From Syntrophaceae bacterium UBA1411 (GTDB lineage: Bacteria; Desulfobacterota; Syntrophia; Syntrophales; Smithellaceae), in contig DBPV01000076.1 in NCBI GenBank assembly GCA_002304995.1, positions 1-54,512 on the forward strand: a DNA stretch of 54,512 nt. Reading direction: 5' to 3'. This document shows, piece by piece, positions 24,330 through 33,240 of the stretch; position 1 is the first letter of the stretch, and every line of letters begins with the position of its first letter. The translations under genes and the position numbers were made by a program. A model generated the notes under the pieces. That model was not told the origin of the DNA, searched no databases, and worked only from the letters and a program-made list of their open reading frames with translations.

Positions 24330-24944
24330 TCAGGGCTTGGCAATGGTCACCCACAAAAACGTTTCCCCGCCGATGTCGCGGTACCGGCAGGCTTCGACGG
24401 CAAATCCGGCGGCCGTGAGGATGTCGTGGAGCCTCGCGGGTGTGGTGTGGCTGTAAAAAAGCGTTTCCCCCATGAATTCCTTGTAGCCGCTGAAAACCTC
24501 CGCGCCGGTGTATTCCTGCGTGGCGTAAGTGAAAAGCGCCTTCCCCCCCTTTTTCAGCCAGCGGTGCATGCCGGAAAAAAGAGCCGGATGTTGCTCGTGC
24601 TCAATGTGAAAAAGGCAGTAGACGGCGGAAACGGCGTCAAAGGATTCGGCGGGGAAATCCACCTTGCGGATGTCGGCCTGCAGCGTTTCCATCTTCGGCT
24701 GAAAATGACGGGCCAGTTCGAGCATCCGGGAAGAAAAATCAACGCCCACGACCCGCCAGCCCCGGGCGAGAAAGAAGGCGGGAAAAGGTTCCCCCGCGCC
24801 GCAGCCCAGATCGAGGAGTCGCCCCGGCCGCTCCGGCAGCCTCCGGTAAAAATCGTCGATGACCTCGGACATGTCGAACAAACCGCGGTTTTGTTCGTAC
24901 GTGTCGGCGAGGCGGTCGTAAACCTGTCTTAAGTCGTCCGGCAT
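24330..24944 (-). CDS. Class I SAM-dependent methyltransferase
   Basis: The 204-residue protein has the SAM-binding motif I LLDLGCGAGEPFPAFFLARG (about 38-57), followed by the acidic VVGVDFSSRML and a motif near LQADIRKVDF. It ends with a short C-terminal beta segment. The substrate is unknown; the closest general class is the Methyltransf_11/25 type. I chose ATG 24944, four bases after the stop of the radical SAM gene, over a TTG at 24965 that would overlap it. The tight spacing implies co-transcription and perhaps coupled translation with the radical SAM gene. Confidence 0.85.
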   Translation of the reverse strand: MPDDLRQVYDRLADTYEQNRGLFDMSEVIDDFYRRLPERPGRLLDLGCGAGEPFPAFFLARGWRVVGVDFSSRMLELARHFQPKMETLQADIRKVDFPAESFDAVSAVYCLFHIEHEQHPALFSGMHRWLKKGGKALFTYATQEYTGAEVFSGYKEFMGETLFYSHTTPARLHDILTAAGFAVEACRYRDIGGETFLWVTIAKP

Positions 24945-24948
24945 GGCG

Positions 24949-25872
24949 TCACCCGGAGGCGTCAAAAGGATTTTCCCGGTCGAAGTCCGGCGTCAGGGCT
25001 CTGTCGTCGACTTCCTGAACAAACAGGTTTTCAAAACCCAGCGAAAGGGCGAAATCCACCATTTCGTCGTATTCCGCGACCGTGATGCGGCGGCCCAAAA
25101 GCGGATGCGACCGCAGGGCCGCAATCGGCGTGTACTGGGACATGAGGCTGATCGGCAACGTGGTTGAAATCTCCCGGCGCAACAGCCGCAGCGCCTCTTT
25201 TGAATTGTTGAGCCGCCCGGGCAGGATCAGGTGGCGGACGATGATGCCCCGCGCGGCGATGCCGTCCTTCATTTCCAGATCGTCGCCCACCTGGCGAACC
25301 ATTTCCCGGATGGCGCCAAGCGCGGTTTGCGGGTATTGCGGCGCGTTGGAGAAGGCGAGCGCGTCTTCTTCCAGACCGTACTTGAAATCCGGCAGATAAA
25401 TATCCACCATGGCGTCGAGCATCCGAACGACGTCGGGATTTTCGTAGCCGCTGCAGTTGTAGACGAACGGGACCGTGAGCCCCTGCATGCGCGCCAGGCA
25501 CAGGGCTTCCATCACCAGCGGCGTCTGCGGCGTGGGCGTCACCGGTTCGACGTTGGAGCAGCCTTTTTTCTGCAGGTCGAGCATCACACGGGCCAGTTCG
25601 ATCACGGTGAGTCGCCGGCCGTCGGCGCTGTGGGAAATCTGATAGTTCTGGCAGTAGATGCAGCCGAGATTGCAGGACGAAAGGAAAATGGTGCCGGCGC
25701 CGTTTTTGCCCGAAAGCGGCGGCTCCTCGCCGGCATGCGGCAGCGCGCAGTCGAGGACAATGTCGGCGGGCAGCCGGCAGTATCCCAGTTCGCCGCGGGT
25801 CCGGTCCACCCGGCAGGCGCGCGGACAGAGCGTGCAGGCTCTGTAAATATCAAGCAATTCCTGAATGATCAT
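24949..25872 (-). CDS. Radical SAM protein, PflA-like activating-enzyme family
   Basis: The 307-residue protein has the cluster motif CNLGCIYCQN (about 68-77), which is C-x3-C-x2-C and holds a 4Fe-4S cluster to cleave S-adenosylmethionine. An additional N-terminal cysteine set, CTLCPRACRVDR with GYCRLP (13-36), is typical of the subfamily annotated 'putative pyruvate formate-lyase activating enzyme'. The subfamily is widespread in anaerobes and its targets are mostly unknown. No glycyl-radical enzyme gene lies in the window, so I do not claim PFL activation. It is immediately followed by the methyltransferase gene, suggesting a shared modification pathway. Confidence 0.88.
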   Translation of the reverse strand: MIIQELLDIYRACTLCPRACRVDRTRGELGYCRLPADIVLDCALPHAGEEPPLSGKNGAGTIFLSSCNLGCIYCQNYQISHSADGRRLTVIELARVMLDLQKKGCSNVEPVTPTPQTPLVMEALCLARMQGLTVPFVYNCSGYENPDVVRMLDAMVDIYLPDFKYGLEEDALAFSNAPQYPQTALGAIREMVRQVGDDLEMKDGIAARGIIVRHLILPGRLNNSKEALRLLRREISTTLPISLMSQYTPIAALRSHPLLGRRITVAEYDEMVDFALSLGFENLFVQEVDDRALTPDFDRENPFDASG

Positions 25873-25927
25873 TTTCTCTTCCGCGAAAAGCCTGGGCGCT
25901 CAGCCGTGCGGCGCACGGCCGCGGCCA

Positions 25928-26995
25928 TTACATCTTTTCCACCATCTCCCGGATTTTACCGCTTTCGATCAGTTCCAGGAAGTCCTCGCCCAAAGGCGCG
26001 GCCAGGTCGACGGCTTGGTTCCACGCGGCGATCCGTTCGCTCCCGTTTTCCAGGTAGGTCAGAAAATCGTCGCGGTCCGGAACCTTGCCGCCGGGCAGGC
26101 GGTCGATGAAACTCTGCGACGGAAAAAGCATCACCACATTGGCCAGCGTCTCTTCATCCGGCGTCCGGTGCTGAATTTTTTTGTCCAGCCAGCCGGGAAT
26201 GATCCGCTCCTGGTGGTGGAAAAAAAGCACCAGGTCGTTTTCCCGGGCGGCGAATTGATGCGTCAGGTGATAATCGATCAGGCCGCCGTCGCGGTAAACG
26301 CCGCGCGGCGCGCCGAAAATGTTTCTGACGCCGGCGACCGCCAGCGGAATCGCGCCGGACGCCATGACTGCATATTTGAAATTGGCTTCGTTGATGGGCA
26401 CAAAATGGCCGCGAAAGCCGGGCTGAAAGCAGAAAGGCGGCGGTTTCGATCCGTTGTAGAAAACCACGCGGTCGGCAAAGGTGTAAATGGCGTTGCGGCT
26501 GATCAGGTTGAGCAGATAGCAGACCAGAAGGGCGCTCTTCTGCAGGAGGGGCGATTCGGACGCGACCAGACCGCGCGCGCGGGCCGTAATGACCGAAAAA
26601 CGGTAGCGCTTGCTGGCCAGAGCAAAGGAGAGCGCATCGTCTTCAATGTAGGCATTGATGATTTCGCTGAATTTGTTAAGGATGGTGTCGGGCGTGTCCT
26701 CTCGCGTGAAGCCGACGTGCACGTAAGCGTGCAGGAATTTCCGGTAGGCGTCGAGAGCCTCGGGCTGCAGCCAGGCGGCAAAACGCCAGGCACCGGCCGA
26801 TGAACCGATCAGATGGACGGGGCGGGACCTTCCCAGCAGTTTTTGCGTCAAAAGCGTCAGATCAAAGCCGCTGGCGATAAGCCAGCGCGGTCCGACTGCG
26901 GCTCCGAAATAGGCGGAAACGGCGTCAAAGTCAAAACCGCCGTCCTTGATGATTTCATAAGCTTTTCTACCGGCTTTGATGCGTAATCGGCTCAT
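25928..26995 (-). CDS. Patatin-like phospholipase family protein
   Basis: Patatin-fold proteins hydrolyse acyl esters with a Ser-Asp dyad. The nucleophile elbow is GSSAG (about 64-68) after VHLI, and the dyad aspartate appears in DGGLIDYH (about 233-240). The expected oxyanion glycine-rich loop near the N-terminus is weak: GAAVGPRW replaces the typical DGGGxRG. At 355 residues it fits single-domain members. No signal peptide is seen. I use ATG 26995; a TTG two codons upstream is also possible and the ribosome-binding site is poor. It lies 55 bases before the radical SAM gene on the same strand. Substrate is unknown. Confidence 0.75.
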   Translation of the reverse strand: MSRLRIKAGRKAYEIIKDGGFDFDAVSAYFGAAVGPRWLIASGFDLTLLTQKLLGRSRPVHLIGSSAGAWRFAAWLQPEALDAYRKFLHAYVHVGFTREDTPDTILNKFSEIINAYIEDDALSFALASKRYRFSVITARARGLVASESPLLQKSALLVCYLLNLISRNAIYTFADRVVFYNGSKPPPFCFQPGFRGHFVPINEANFKYAVMASGAIPLAVAGVRNIFGAPRGVYRDGGLIDYHLTHQFAARENDLVLFFHHQERIIPGWLDKKIQHRTPDEETLANVVMLFPSQSFIDRLPGGKVPDRDDFLTYLENGSERIAAWNQAVDLAAPLGEDFLELIESGKIREMVEKM

Positions 26996-27018
26996 CTTCA
27001 ATCATCCGGGCAAAGGCC

Positions 27019-27047
27019 TTGACACATCTCTTTTTGTCTTGTAGATA
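27019..27047 (+). promoter_or_regulatory. Possible sigma-70 promoter of proA-nadD
   Basis: TTGACA (27019-27024) matches the -35 consensus exactly. At 17 bases spacing the -10 hexamer is TAGATA (27042-27047), only a partial match, within the T/A-rich TAGATATATTT. It would give a leader of about 120 bases before proA. Confidence 0.45.
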
Positions 27048-27171
27048 TATTTGGAAACGCAGGTAAAGCCACCTTTCCCCCAAACGGTTCTTATCATGGA
27101 CAGTTGCGGCTTTTATCAATAATTACAGAAAATGCAAGTCATTATTCCAATATTGCAGATCGAGGGTAGAA

Positions 27172-28428
27172 ATGGATATGCACAGTTCCGTTAAAAAAAT
27201 TGCCGAAGACGCTCAGGCGGCTTCGCGCCGTCTGGCCCGTATGTCCGCGGGCGCCAAAAACGCCGCGCTCCTGCGCATGGCCGACGAACTGGTCTGGCAC
27301 CGGGATCTGATCCTGGCTGAAAACAAAAGAGATGTCGCCGCCGCCCGCGAAAAGAAAATTTCCCGGGCCATGATCGACCGGCTGACGGTGACGGAGGCGA
27401 CCGTCGAGGCCATGGCGCAGGGACTGCGCGAGGTTGCCGCGCTGCCCGATCCGGTGGGCCGCGTCACGTCCATGTGGCGCCGTCCCAACGGTCTTCTGGT
27501 CGGGCGCATGCGGATTCCCCTGGGGGTGATCGGCATCATTTACGAATCCCGGCCCAATGTTACCGTCGACGCGTCCGCCCTGTGCCTCAAGTCGGGCAAC
27601 GCGGTCATTTTGCGCGGCGGTTCGGAGGCGATCCACTCCAACCTGGCGATTGCCTCCGTCCTGCAGGACGTTTTGCGGGAGAGCCCGCTGCCGGACAAGG
27701 CGATTCAGGTGATTCCGTTTACCGACCGCGAGGCCGTGTCCACGCTCCTCACGCTCGAGGAGTTTATCGACCTGATTATTCCGCGCGGCGGCGAAGAACT
27801 GATCCGCGCCGTGGTGGCCCAGTCCAAGATTCCGGTGATCAAACACTACAAGGGCGTCTGCCACATCTTCGTGGATGCGTCCGCCGATCCGGAGATGGCG
27901 GTGAACATCTGCGCCAACGCCAAGGTGCAGCGGCCCGGCGTCTGCAATGCGCTGGAAACGCTCCTGGTGCATGAAAGCATCGCCTCCACGTTTCTGCCCC
28001 GGCTTGCCGAGAGGCTGCAAAAGGCGGGTGTCGTGCTGCGGGGCTGCCCGGCCACCCGCGAGATCGTGAAAAATGCGGAAGCGGCCGCCGAAGAAGACTG
28101 GTATGCGGAGTACCTGGATCTGATTCTGGCGGTGCGGGTAGTGCCGTCTCTCGACGAGGCCATAGCCCACATTGAAAAATACGGGTCGCTGCACACGGAA
28201 TCCATCATCACCAAGGATTATGCCCATGCGCAGCGGTTTTTGAATGAAGTGAATTCTTCCACGGTGCTGGTCAACGCCTCCACGCGCTTTTCCGACGGCT
28301 TTGAACTGGGCCTGGGCGCGGAAATCGGCATTTCCACCACCAAGCTCCACGCCTTCGGGCCGATGGGGCTCGAAGAACTCACCACGTCCAAGTTCATCAT
28401 TTACGGCGACGGTCAGGTCCGCGGATGA
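27172..28428 (+). CDS. proA: Gamma-glutamyl phosphate reductase
   Basis: ProA reduces glutamyl-5-phosphate to the semialdehyde in proline synthesis, using NADPH. The 418-residue protein has the usual length. Conserved segments are GVIGIIYESRPNVT, the RGGSEAIHSN segment, and the catalytic cysteine in VQRPGVCNALETLLV (about 243-257). The C-terminal LGAEIGISTTKLHAFGPMGLEELT is diagnostic. The ATG at 27172 follows GAGGG. The stop overlaps the nadD start by four bases (ATGA), so the two are translationally coupled. proB is not in the window. Confidence 0.97.
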   Translation: MDMHSSVKKIAEDAQAASRRLARMSAGAKNAALLRMADELVWHRDLILAENKRDVAAAREKKISRAMIDRLTVTEATVEAMAQGLREVAALPDPVGRVTSMWRRPNGLLVGRMRIPLGVIGIIYESRPNVTVDASALCLKSGNAVILRGGSEAIHSNLAIASVLQDVLRESPLPDKAIQVIPFTDREAVSTLLTLEEFIDLIIPRGGEELIRAVVAQSKIPVIKHYKGVCHIFVDASADPEMAVNICANAKVQRPGVCNALETLLVHESIASTFLPRLAERLQKAGVVLRGCPATREIVKNAEAAAEEDWYAEYLDLILAVRVVPSLDEAIAHIEKYGSLHTESIITKDYAHAQRFLNEVNSSTVLVNASTRFSDGFELGLGAEIGISTTKLHAFGPMGLEELTTSKFIIYGDGQVRG

Positions 28429-29084
28429 AGTGGGGGCTGTTCGGCGGAACATTCGATCCGGTGCATTTCGGGCACTTGCGCGCCGCCCTGGAGCTGGCTT
28501 GCCAGCTGGCGCTGGAGCGGGTGATCTTCATTCCCGCCGGAGAGCCGCCGCACAAGACGGCCTGCGACATCACGCCGTTCGACCATCGTCTGCGCATGGT
28601 GCGGCTGGCGATCGCCGGAAACGACCGGTTTGACGTCTCCGATCTCGAATCCCGCCGCCGGGGCAAATCCTATTCCGTGGATACGGTCCGGTCTTTTCTG
28701 GCGGAACACAGTTCTCCTCCGGACCTGTATTTCATCACCGGCCAGGACGCCTTTGATGCGATTACCACCTGGCGGCAGTGGGAAGAGCTCCTGGGGCTTT
28801 GCCACTTTGCCGTGATGACCCGCCCCGGGTATGAAAACGGCGGGCTGAACAGGATTCTGCCGGCGGAACTTGCCGCCCGCTACGTTTACGATGCAAAGCA
28901 AGACGGCTTCATCTCTCCTGCCGGACGAGGGATTTTCTTCCGCCGGACCACCTTTCTGGATATTTCCGCCTCCGCCATCCGCGAATCCGTCCGCGCCGGG
29001 CGTTCCATTGCGTACCTGACGCCGGACGCGGTGATGGCCTACATTGCGTCAAAGCGTCTGTACGGATCATCCGGAAAGGTGTAA
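28425..29084 (+). CDS. nadD: Nicotinate-nucleotide adenylyltransferase
   Basis: NadD adenylates nicotinate mononucleotide to deamido-NAD in NAD synthesis. The 219-residue protein carries the nucleotidyltransferase motif GGTFDPVHFGHL at the N-terminus and the ISASAIRESVRAG motif (about 185-197) that binds the ATP phosphates. It overlaps proA by four bases. proA-nadD is a recurring pair in this bacterial group. rsfS and rlmH, which often follow nadD, are absent here; the convergent HD-GYP gene comes next. nadA, another NAD gene, lies at 38.8 kb. Confidence 0.95.
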   Translation: MKWGLFGGTFDPVHFGHLRAALELACQLALERVIFIPAGEPPHKTACDITPFDHRLRMVRLAIAGNDRFDVSDLESRRRGKSYSVDTVRSFLAEHSSPPDLYFITGQDAFDAITTWRQWEELLGLCHFAVMTRPGYENGGLNRILPAELAARYVYDAKQDGFISPAGRGIFFRRTTFLDISASAIRESVRAGRSIAYLTPDAVMAYIASKRLYGSSGKV

Positions 29085-29097
29085 AGCGGCATTTTTT

Positions 29098-30243
29098 TCA
29101 GGCCTGCAACTGCAGGAAACCTTTCTGTCCTTCACCTTTGTAAATGTCAAGGCAGGCGTCGACGACCGCCGGATCGTAAAGAACGCCCCGGCAGCCGGCG
29201 ATCTCGGCAATCGCTGCGTCAATGCCCATGGCGGGCCGGTATGGCCGGTGCGAAGACATGGCCTCGATGACGTCGGCGATTCCGAGGATCCGCGCCTCCA
29301 GCAGGATTTCCCGGTCCTTGAGCCCCTGCGGGTAGCCGGAACCGTCCATCCGTTCATGATGCTGCAAAATGATCTGGGCGATCGGATAGGGAAAGGCGAT
29401 TGTTTTGAGGATGTCGTAGGCGTTTTGCGGATGGGTTCTGACCATTTCCATCTCCAGGTGGCTCAGCCGTCCGGGCTTGGTCAGAATCTCGGAGGGGACG
29501 GCGATCTTGCCGATGTCGTGCAGCGCGGCGGAAATCCGGACGGCGTCGACCGAGTCCTGTGGCAGAGCCATTTTCTGCGCGATGACGCCGGCGATGCGCG
29601 CCACCTGCTGCTGGTGGCCGGCCGTGTAGGGATCCCGGCTTTCCACGATCTTGGACATGGCCAGAACCGTTCCTTCCAGAATCATCCGGATCCGCTCATA
29701 GCTGGCGTTGAGTTCAAAGGCCCGCTGGTCCAGGTGCAGCGTTTTGACGCGCACCTTTTCCTCCAGGCTCTTGTTGAGCCCGATCAGCTCGGCGTTTTGC
29801 TTCCGGACCACCTCGTTGAGCCGCCGGTTTTCGATGAGCAGCTCGGCCTTGGCCAGAAGCTGGTTGATCGAATAAAGCAGATCGTCTTTTTGCCAGGGCT
29901 TGGTCAGGTACAGGTGAATGCCGCCCGAATTGATCGCGTCGATCATGGCGTCCGTGTCGGTGTAGCCGGTGAGCAGGACGCGCAGGGCGTCGGGGCAGAT
30001 TTCCCTGGCCCGGGCGAGAAACTGCACGCCGGTCATGCCCGGCATTTGCTGGTCGGAAATGATGAGCGAAAAACCGGAATGCGCCGCAAGGACCTGAAGG
30101 CCCTGTTCTCCGGACAGGGCTGTGTGCAGGTCATAGCCTGCACGGGCGAGCATCAGCGTCATGATGTCGAGGATGGTCTGTTCATCGTCGATTAAAAGGA
30201 TCGCGTGCCTGTATTTGAGCGGCGCAAGCGGCAAGGGTTTCAT
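29098..30243 (-). CDS. Response regulator with HD-GYP phosphodiesterase domain
   Basis: The N-terminal receiver domain (about 12-130) has acidic residues in LIDDE and the phosphorylation site Asp64 in IISDQQMPG. A coiled linker (about 135-175) leads to an HD-GYP domain (about 185-381) with LHDIGKIAVP (His242-Asp243) and DGSGYPQGLKD (GYP 303-305). Such proteins usually hydrolyse cyclic di-GMP and so influence motility, biofilm or other traits. I chose ATG 30243 because AAGGAGG lies at the right spacing; the longer frame has no fold. No partner kinase is adjacent. It converges with nadD. No GGDEF protein is in the window. Confidence 0.92.
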   Translation of the reverse strand: MKPLPLAPLKYRHAILLIDDEQTILDIMTLMLARAGYDLHTALSGEQGLQVLAAHSGFSLIISDQQMPGMTGVQFLARAREICPDALRVLLTGYTDTDAMIDAINSGGIHLYLTKPWQKDDLLYSINQLLAKAELLIENRRLNEVVRKQNAELIGLNKSLEEKVRVKTLHLDQRAFELNASYERIRMILEGTVLAMSKIVESRDPYTAGHQQQVARIAGVIAQKMALPQDSVDAVRISAALHDIGKIAVPSEILTKPGRLSHLEMEMVRTHPQNAYDILKTIAFPYPIAQIILQHHERMDGSGYPQGLKDREILLEARILGIADVIEAMSSHRPYRPAMGIDAAIAEIAGCRGVLYDPAVVDACLDIYKGEGQKGFLQLQA

Positions 30244-30366
30244 CGGCTGTCCTCCTTCGCGATGACCGGCGATTGTGAGCGTCCGGTTCGGGCTCCGCGT
30301 TTTCCGGAGCGCGGGCCACGCTAACACAAAAAGCCGAAAAGAGAAACCGGACGTTTTTGCGGACGG

Positions 30367-33225
30367 TCAAACGATGGGGGAGGGACGGCCGCCGTCTCTG
30401 CGCCGGCCCGCGGATTCGTCGAGGATCTTCTTCAGAAACTGGCCGGTATAGGACTGTTCGTTTTGCGCCACCTCTTCCACCGTGCCGGAAGCGACGATCC
30501 GGCCGCCGCCCGGGCCGCCTTCGGGGCCCAGATCGATCACGTGATCCGCGGACTTGATGATGTCCAGATTGTGTTCGATCACCACCATGGTATTGCCCAT
30601 GTCCACGAGGCGCATGAGCACGTCCAGCAGCTTTTGAATGTCGGCGAAGTGCAGGCCGATGGTCGGCTCGTCGAGGATGTACAGCGTGTTGCTGTTGACC
30701 CTCTTTCCCAGCTCCCGCGCCAGCTTGATGCGCTGGGCTTCGCCGCCGGACAGAGTGGTGGCCGACTGTCCCAGACGGATGTACCCCAGGCCGACGTCGG
30801 CCAGCAGTTGCAGATGGCTCCGGATCGACGGAAGGTTGGCGAAAAAATCCAGCGCCTGATGAACCGTCAGATCCAGCACGTCGGCGATGCTTTTGTCCTT
30901 GTACCTGATATCCAGCGTGTCCGCGTTGAACCGCTTGCCGCGGCAGGCGTCGCAGGTGACATAAACGTCGGGCAGAAAGTGCATTTCGATTTTGATAAGC
31001 CCGTTGCCTTCGCAGGCCTCACAGCGGCCGCCTTTGACGTTGAAGCTGAACCGCCCCGGCTTGTAGCCGCGGACGCGCGCGTCGGGCAGGTTGGCAAAGA
31101 GATCCCGGATGAAGGAAAAAATTCCGGTGTACGTCACGGGATTGGAGCGGGGCGTCCGGCCGATGGGCTGCTGGTTGATCATGATGACCCGTTCGATGCC
31201 GCCCAGATCCTTCACGCGCCGGATCCGGCCCATGCCGCCGGAGTGCCGGTTCAGGCGGCGCGCCACCACCCGGTAGAGGGTTTCGATCACCATCGTGCTT
31301 TTGCCGGAGCCGGAAACACCGGTGACGGCCGTCAGCACGCCCGTCGGAATCCGGATGTCGATGTTCTGGAGGTTGTTTTGCGACGCGCCTTCAAGGATGA
31401 TGGAGCGTCCCCCGGCCGGCCGCCGCCCGGCGGGGAGGGGGATGGTCTCCCGGCCGGAGAGGTATTTTCCCGTGAGCGACGTATCGCTTTGCAGCACTTC
31501 GGCGGGGCTGCCCTGAAAAATCACTGCGCCGCCCTGTTCGCCCGCGCCCGGTCCCATGTCGACGATATGGTCGCAGGCCAGCATCATGTCGGCGTCGTGC
31601 TCGACGACGAGCACGGTGTTGCCCATGTCGCGCAGTTGTTTCAGCGTGTCGATGAGACGCAGGTTGTCCTTCTGATGCAGGCCGACGGTCGGTTCGTCCA
31701 GCACGTACAAGACGCCCATCAGGCCGGAGCCGATCTGCGTGGCCAGGCGGATGCGCTGGCTTTCACCGCCGGACAGCGTGGACGTGGAGCGGGCGAGATT
31801 CAGGTAGTCGAGGCCGACGTTGAGCAGAAAGGAAAGGCGGCTTTTGATTTCCTTGAGCAGGCGCTCCGCGATTTGCGTCTGCAGCGGCGAAAGCGCCAGG
31901 GTCTCAAAAAAATCGAAGCATTCGCGGATGGACATCAGACACAGGTCGTAGATGGTTTTGCCGCCGACAGTGACGGCCAGGCTTTCTTTCTTGAGCCGCG
32001 CGCCGTTGCAGGCCTCGCAGGGGCGCAGGTCGATGAACCGGGCCAGATCGTTGCGCACCGCCTGCGAGGCGGTTTCCCGCCAGCGGCGCTCCAGTTGCCG
32101 GATGGCCCCTTCGAAGGGACGGTAGGCGAAGTAGCGCTTGTCCGGGCGGTCGAAGTGGAACTTGATCGCCTCGTCTCCCGAGCCGTACAAAAGAACATCC
32201 TGGATTTTTTCCGGCAGTTTGTTGAACGGCGTATTGATATCGAAGCCGTAGTGTGCTGAAAGCGTGTCGAGCAGATTGTGGTAGTAAAGGGAACTGCGGT
32301 TGGCCCAGGGGGCGATTGCCCCTTCGCGCAGCGACAGGCCCGCGTCGGGAACGACCAGGTCCACGGCGAAGTGCATCCGCGAGCCCAGACCGTTGCACTG
32401 GGGGCAGGCCCCGTAGGGACTGTTGAAGGAAAAGACGCGCGGGGCCAGCGTGGGCATGCTGATGCCGCAGTCCGGGCACGCGTACTTTTCGCAGTAGAGG
32501 GTCTCCGCGCCGTCGGCCGCGGCGACGCGCACCAGGCCGTCGCTTTTGGCCGCCGCGATTTCCACGGAATCGCGCAGCCGCTGGCGGACGCCCTCCTTGC
32601 GCACCAGCCGGTCCACAACGAGGTCGATGTCGTGGCGCCTGGTTTTGGCAAGGACGATATCTTCGGCCAGGTCGCGGATTTCGCCGTCGATGCGGACGCG
32701 CGCAAAGCCTTCCTTTTGGAGTTTCTTGAGCTCCTTGGCGAACTCGCCCTTTTTCCCCCGCACGATGGGCGCGAGCACGCTGAAGCGCGTGCCTTCGGGC
32801 AGGTCCAGCACGGCCCCGACGATGTCGTCGATGGTCTGCGACCGGATTTCCCGCCCGCAGACACTGCAGTGGCACAGGCCGATGCCGGCGAAAAGCAGGC
32901 GGAAGTAGTCGTAGATTTCCGTCACCGTTCCCACGGTCGAGCGCGGATTGTGGCTGGCCGCCCGCTGCTCGATGGCGATGGCGGGCGAGAGGCCCTCGAT
33001 GGATTCCACCTCCGGTTTGTCCATCTGGCCGATGAACTGGCGCGCGTAGGCGGAAAGCGATTCGACGTACCGGCGCTGGCCTTCGGCGTAAATCGTGTCG
33101 AACGCCAGCGAGGACTTGCCGGAGCCGGAAACGCCGGTGATGACCACCAGCTTGTCGCGCGGAATGTCCAGCGAAATATTTTTGAGATTGTGCTGGGACG
33201 CGCCCCGAATGCGAATGAAATCCAT
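30367..33225 (-). CDS. uvrA: Excinuclease ABC subunit A
   Basis: UvrA recognises DNA damage with UvrB in nucleotide excision repair. The 952-residue protein is complete. It has two ABC ATPase modules: Walker A GVSGSGKSSL near residue 31 and GVSGSGKSTM near 640, two LSGGE signatures, and EPTVGLHQKD and EPTIGLHFAD. Zinc-binding cysteines occur in CPDCGISMP...CPQCNGLG and in CEACEGNG...CDACRGKR. The DNA-binding insertion is present. It lies 15 bases downstream of the surA-like gene on the same strand and near mfd, another repair gene, so they may form a repair/chaperone cluster. No SOS box was evident to me upstream. Confidence 0.98.
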   Translation of the reverse strand: MDFIRIRGASQHNLKNISLDIPRDKLVVITGVSGSGKSSLAFDTIYAEGQRRYVESLSAYARQFIGQMDKPEVESIEGLSPAIAIEQRAASHNPRSTVGTVTEIYDYFRLLFAGIGLCHCSVCGREIRSQTIDDIVGAVLDLPEGTRFSVLAPIVRGKKGEFAKELKKLQKEGFARVRIDGEIRDLAEDIVLAKTRRHDIDLVVDRLVRKEGVRQRLRDSVEIAAAKSDGLVRVAAADGAETLYCEKYACPDCGISMPTLAPRVFSFNSPYGACPQCNGLGSRMHFAVDLVVPDAGLSLREGAIAPWANRSSLYYHNLLDTLSAHYGFDINTPFNKLPEKIQDVLLYGSGDEAIKFHFDRPDKRYFAYRPFEGAIRQLERRWRETASQAVRNDLARFIDLRPCEACNGARLKKESLAVTVGGKTIYDLCLMSIRECFDFFETLALSPLQTQIAERLLKEIKSRLSFLLNVGLDYLNLARSTSTLSGGESQRIRLATQIGSGLMGVLYVLDEPTVGLHQKDNLRLIDTLKQLRDMGNTVLVVEHDADMMLACDHIVDMGPGAGEQGGAVIFQGSPAEVLQSDTSLTGKYLSGRETIPLPAGRRPAGGRSIILEGASQNNLQNIDIRIPTGVLTAVTGVSGSGKSTMVIETLYRVVARRLNRHSGGMGRIRRVKDLGGIERVIMINQQPIGRTPRSNPVTYTGIFSFIRDLFANLPDARVRGYKPGRFSFNVKGGRCEACEGNGLIKIEMHFLPDVYVTCDACRGKRFNADTLDIRYKDKSIADVLDLTVHQALDFFANLPSIRSHLQLLADVGLGYIRLGQSATTLSGGEAQRIKLARELGKRVNSNTLYILDEPTIGLHFADIQKLLDVLMRLVDMGNTMVVIEHNLDIIKSADHVIDLGPEGGPGGGRIVASGTVEEVAQNEQSYTGQFLKKILDESAGRRRDGGRPSPIV

Positions 33226-33240
33226 ACCCGATACCGAAGG

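Noticed and set aside
24949..25872. Specific call of pyruvate formate-lyase activating enzyme
   Set aside because: The subfamily name is putative and no glycyl-radical enzyme lies in the window.
30463..32259. A 598-codon open frame opposite uvrA
   Set aside because: Antisense shadow of UvrA with low-complexity His/Gly/Val/Asp-rich content and no ribosome-binding site.
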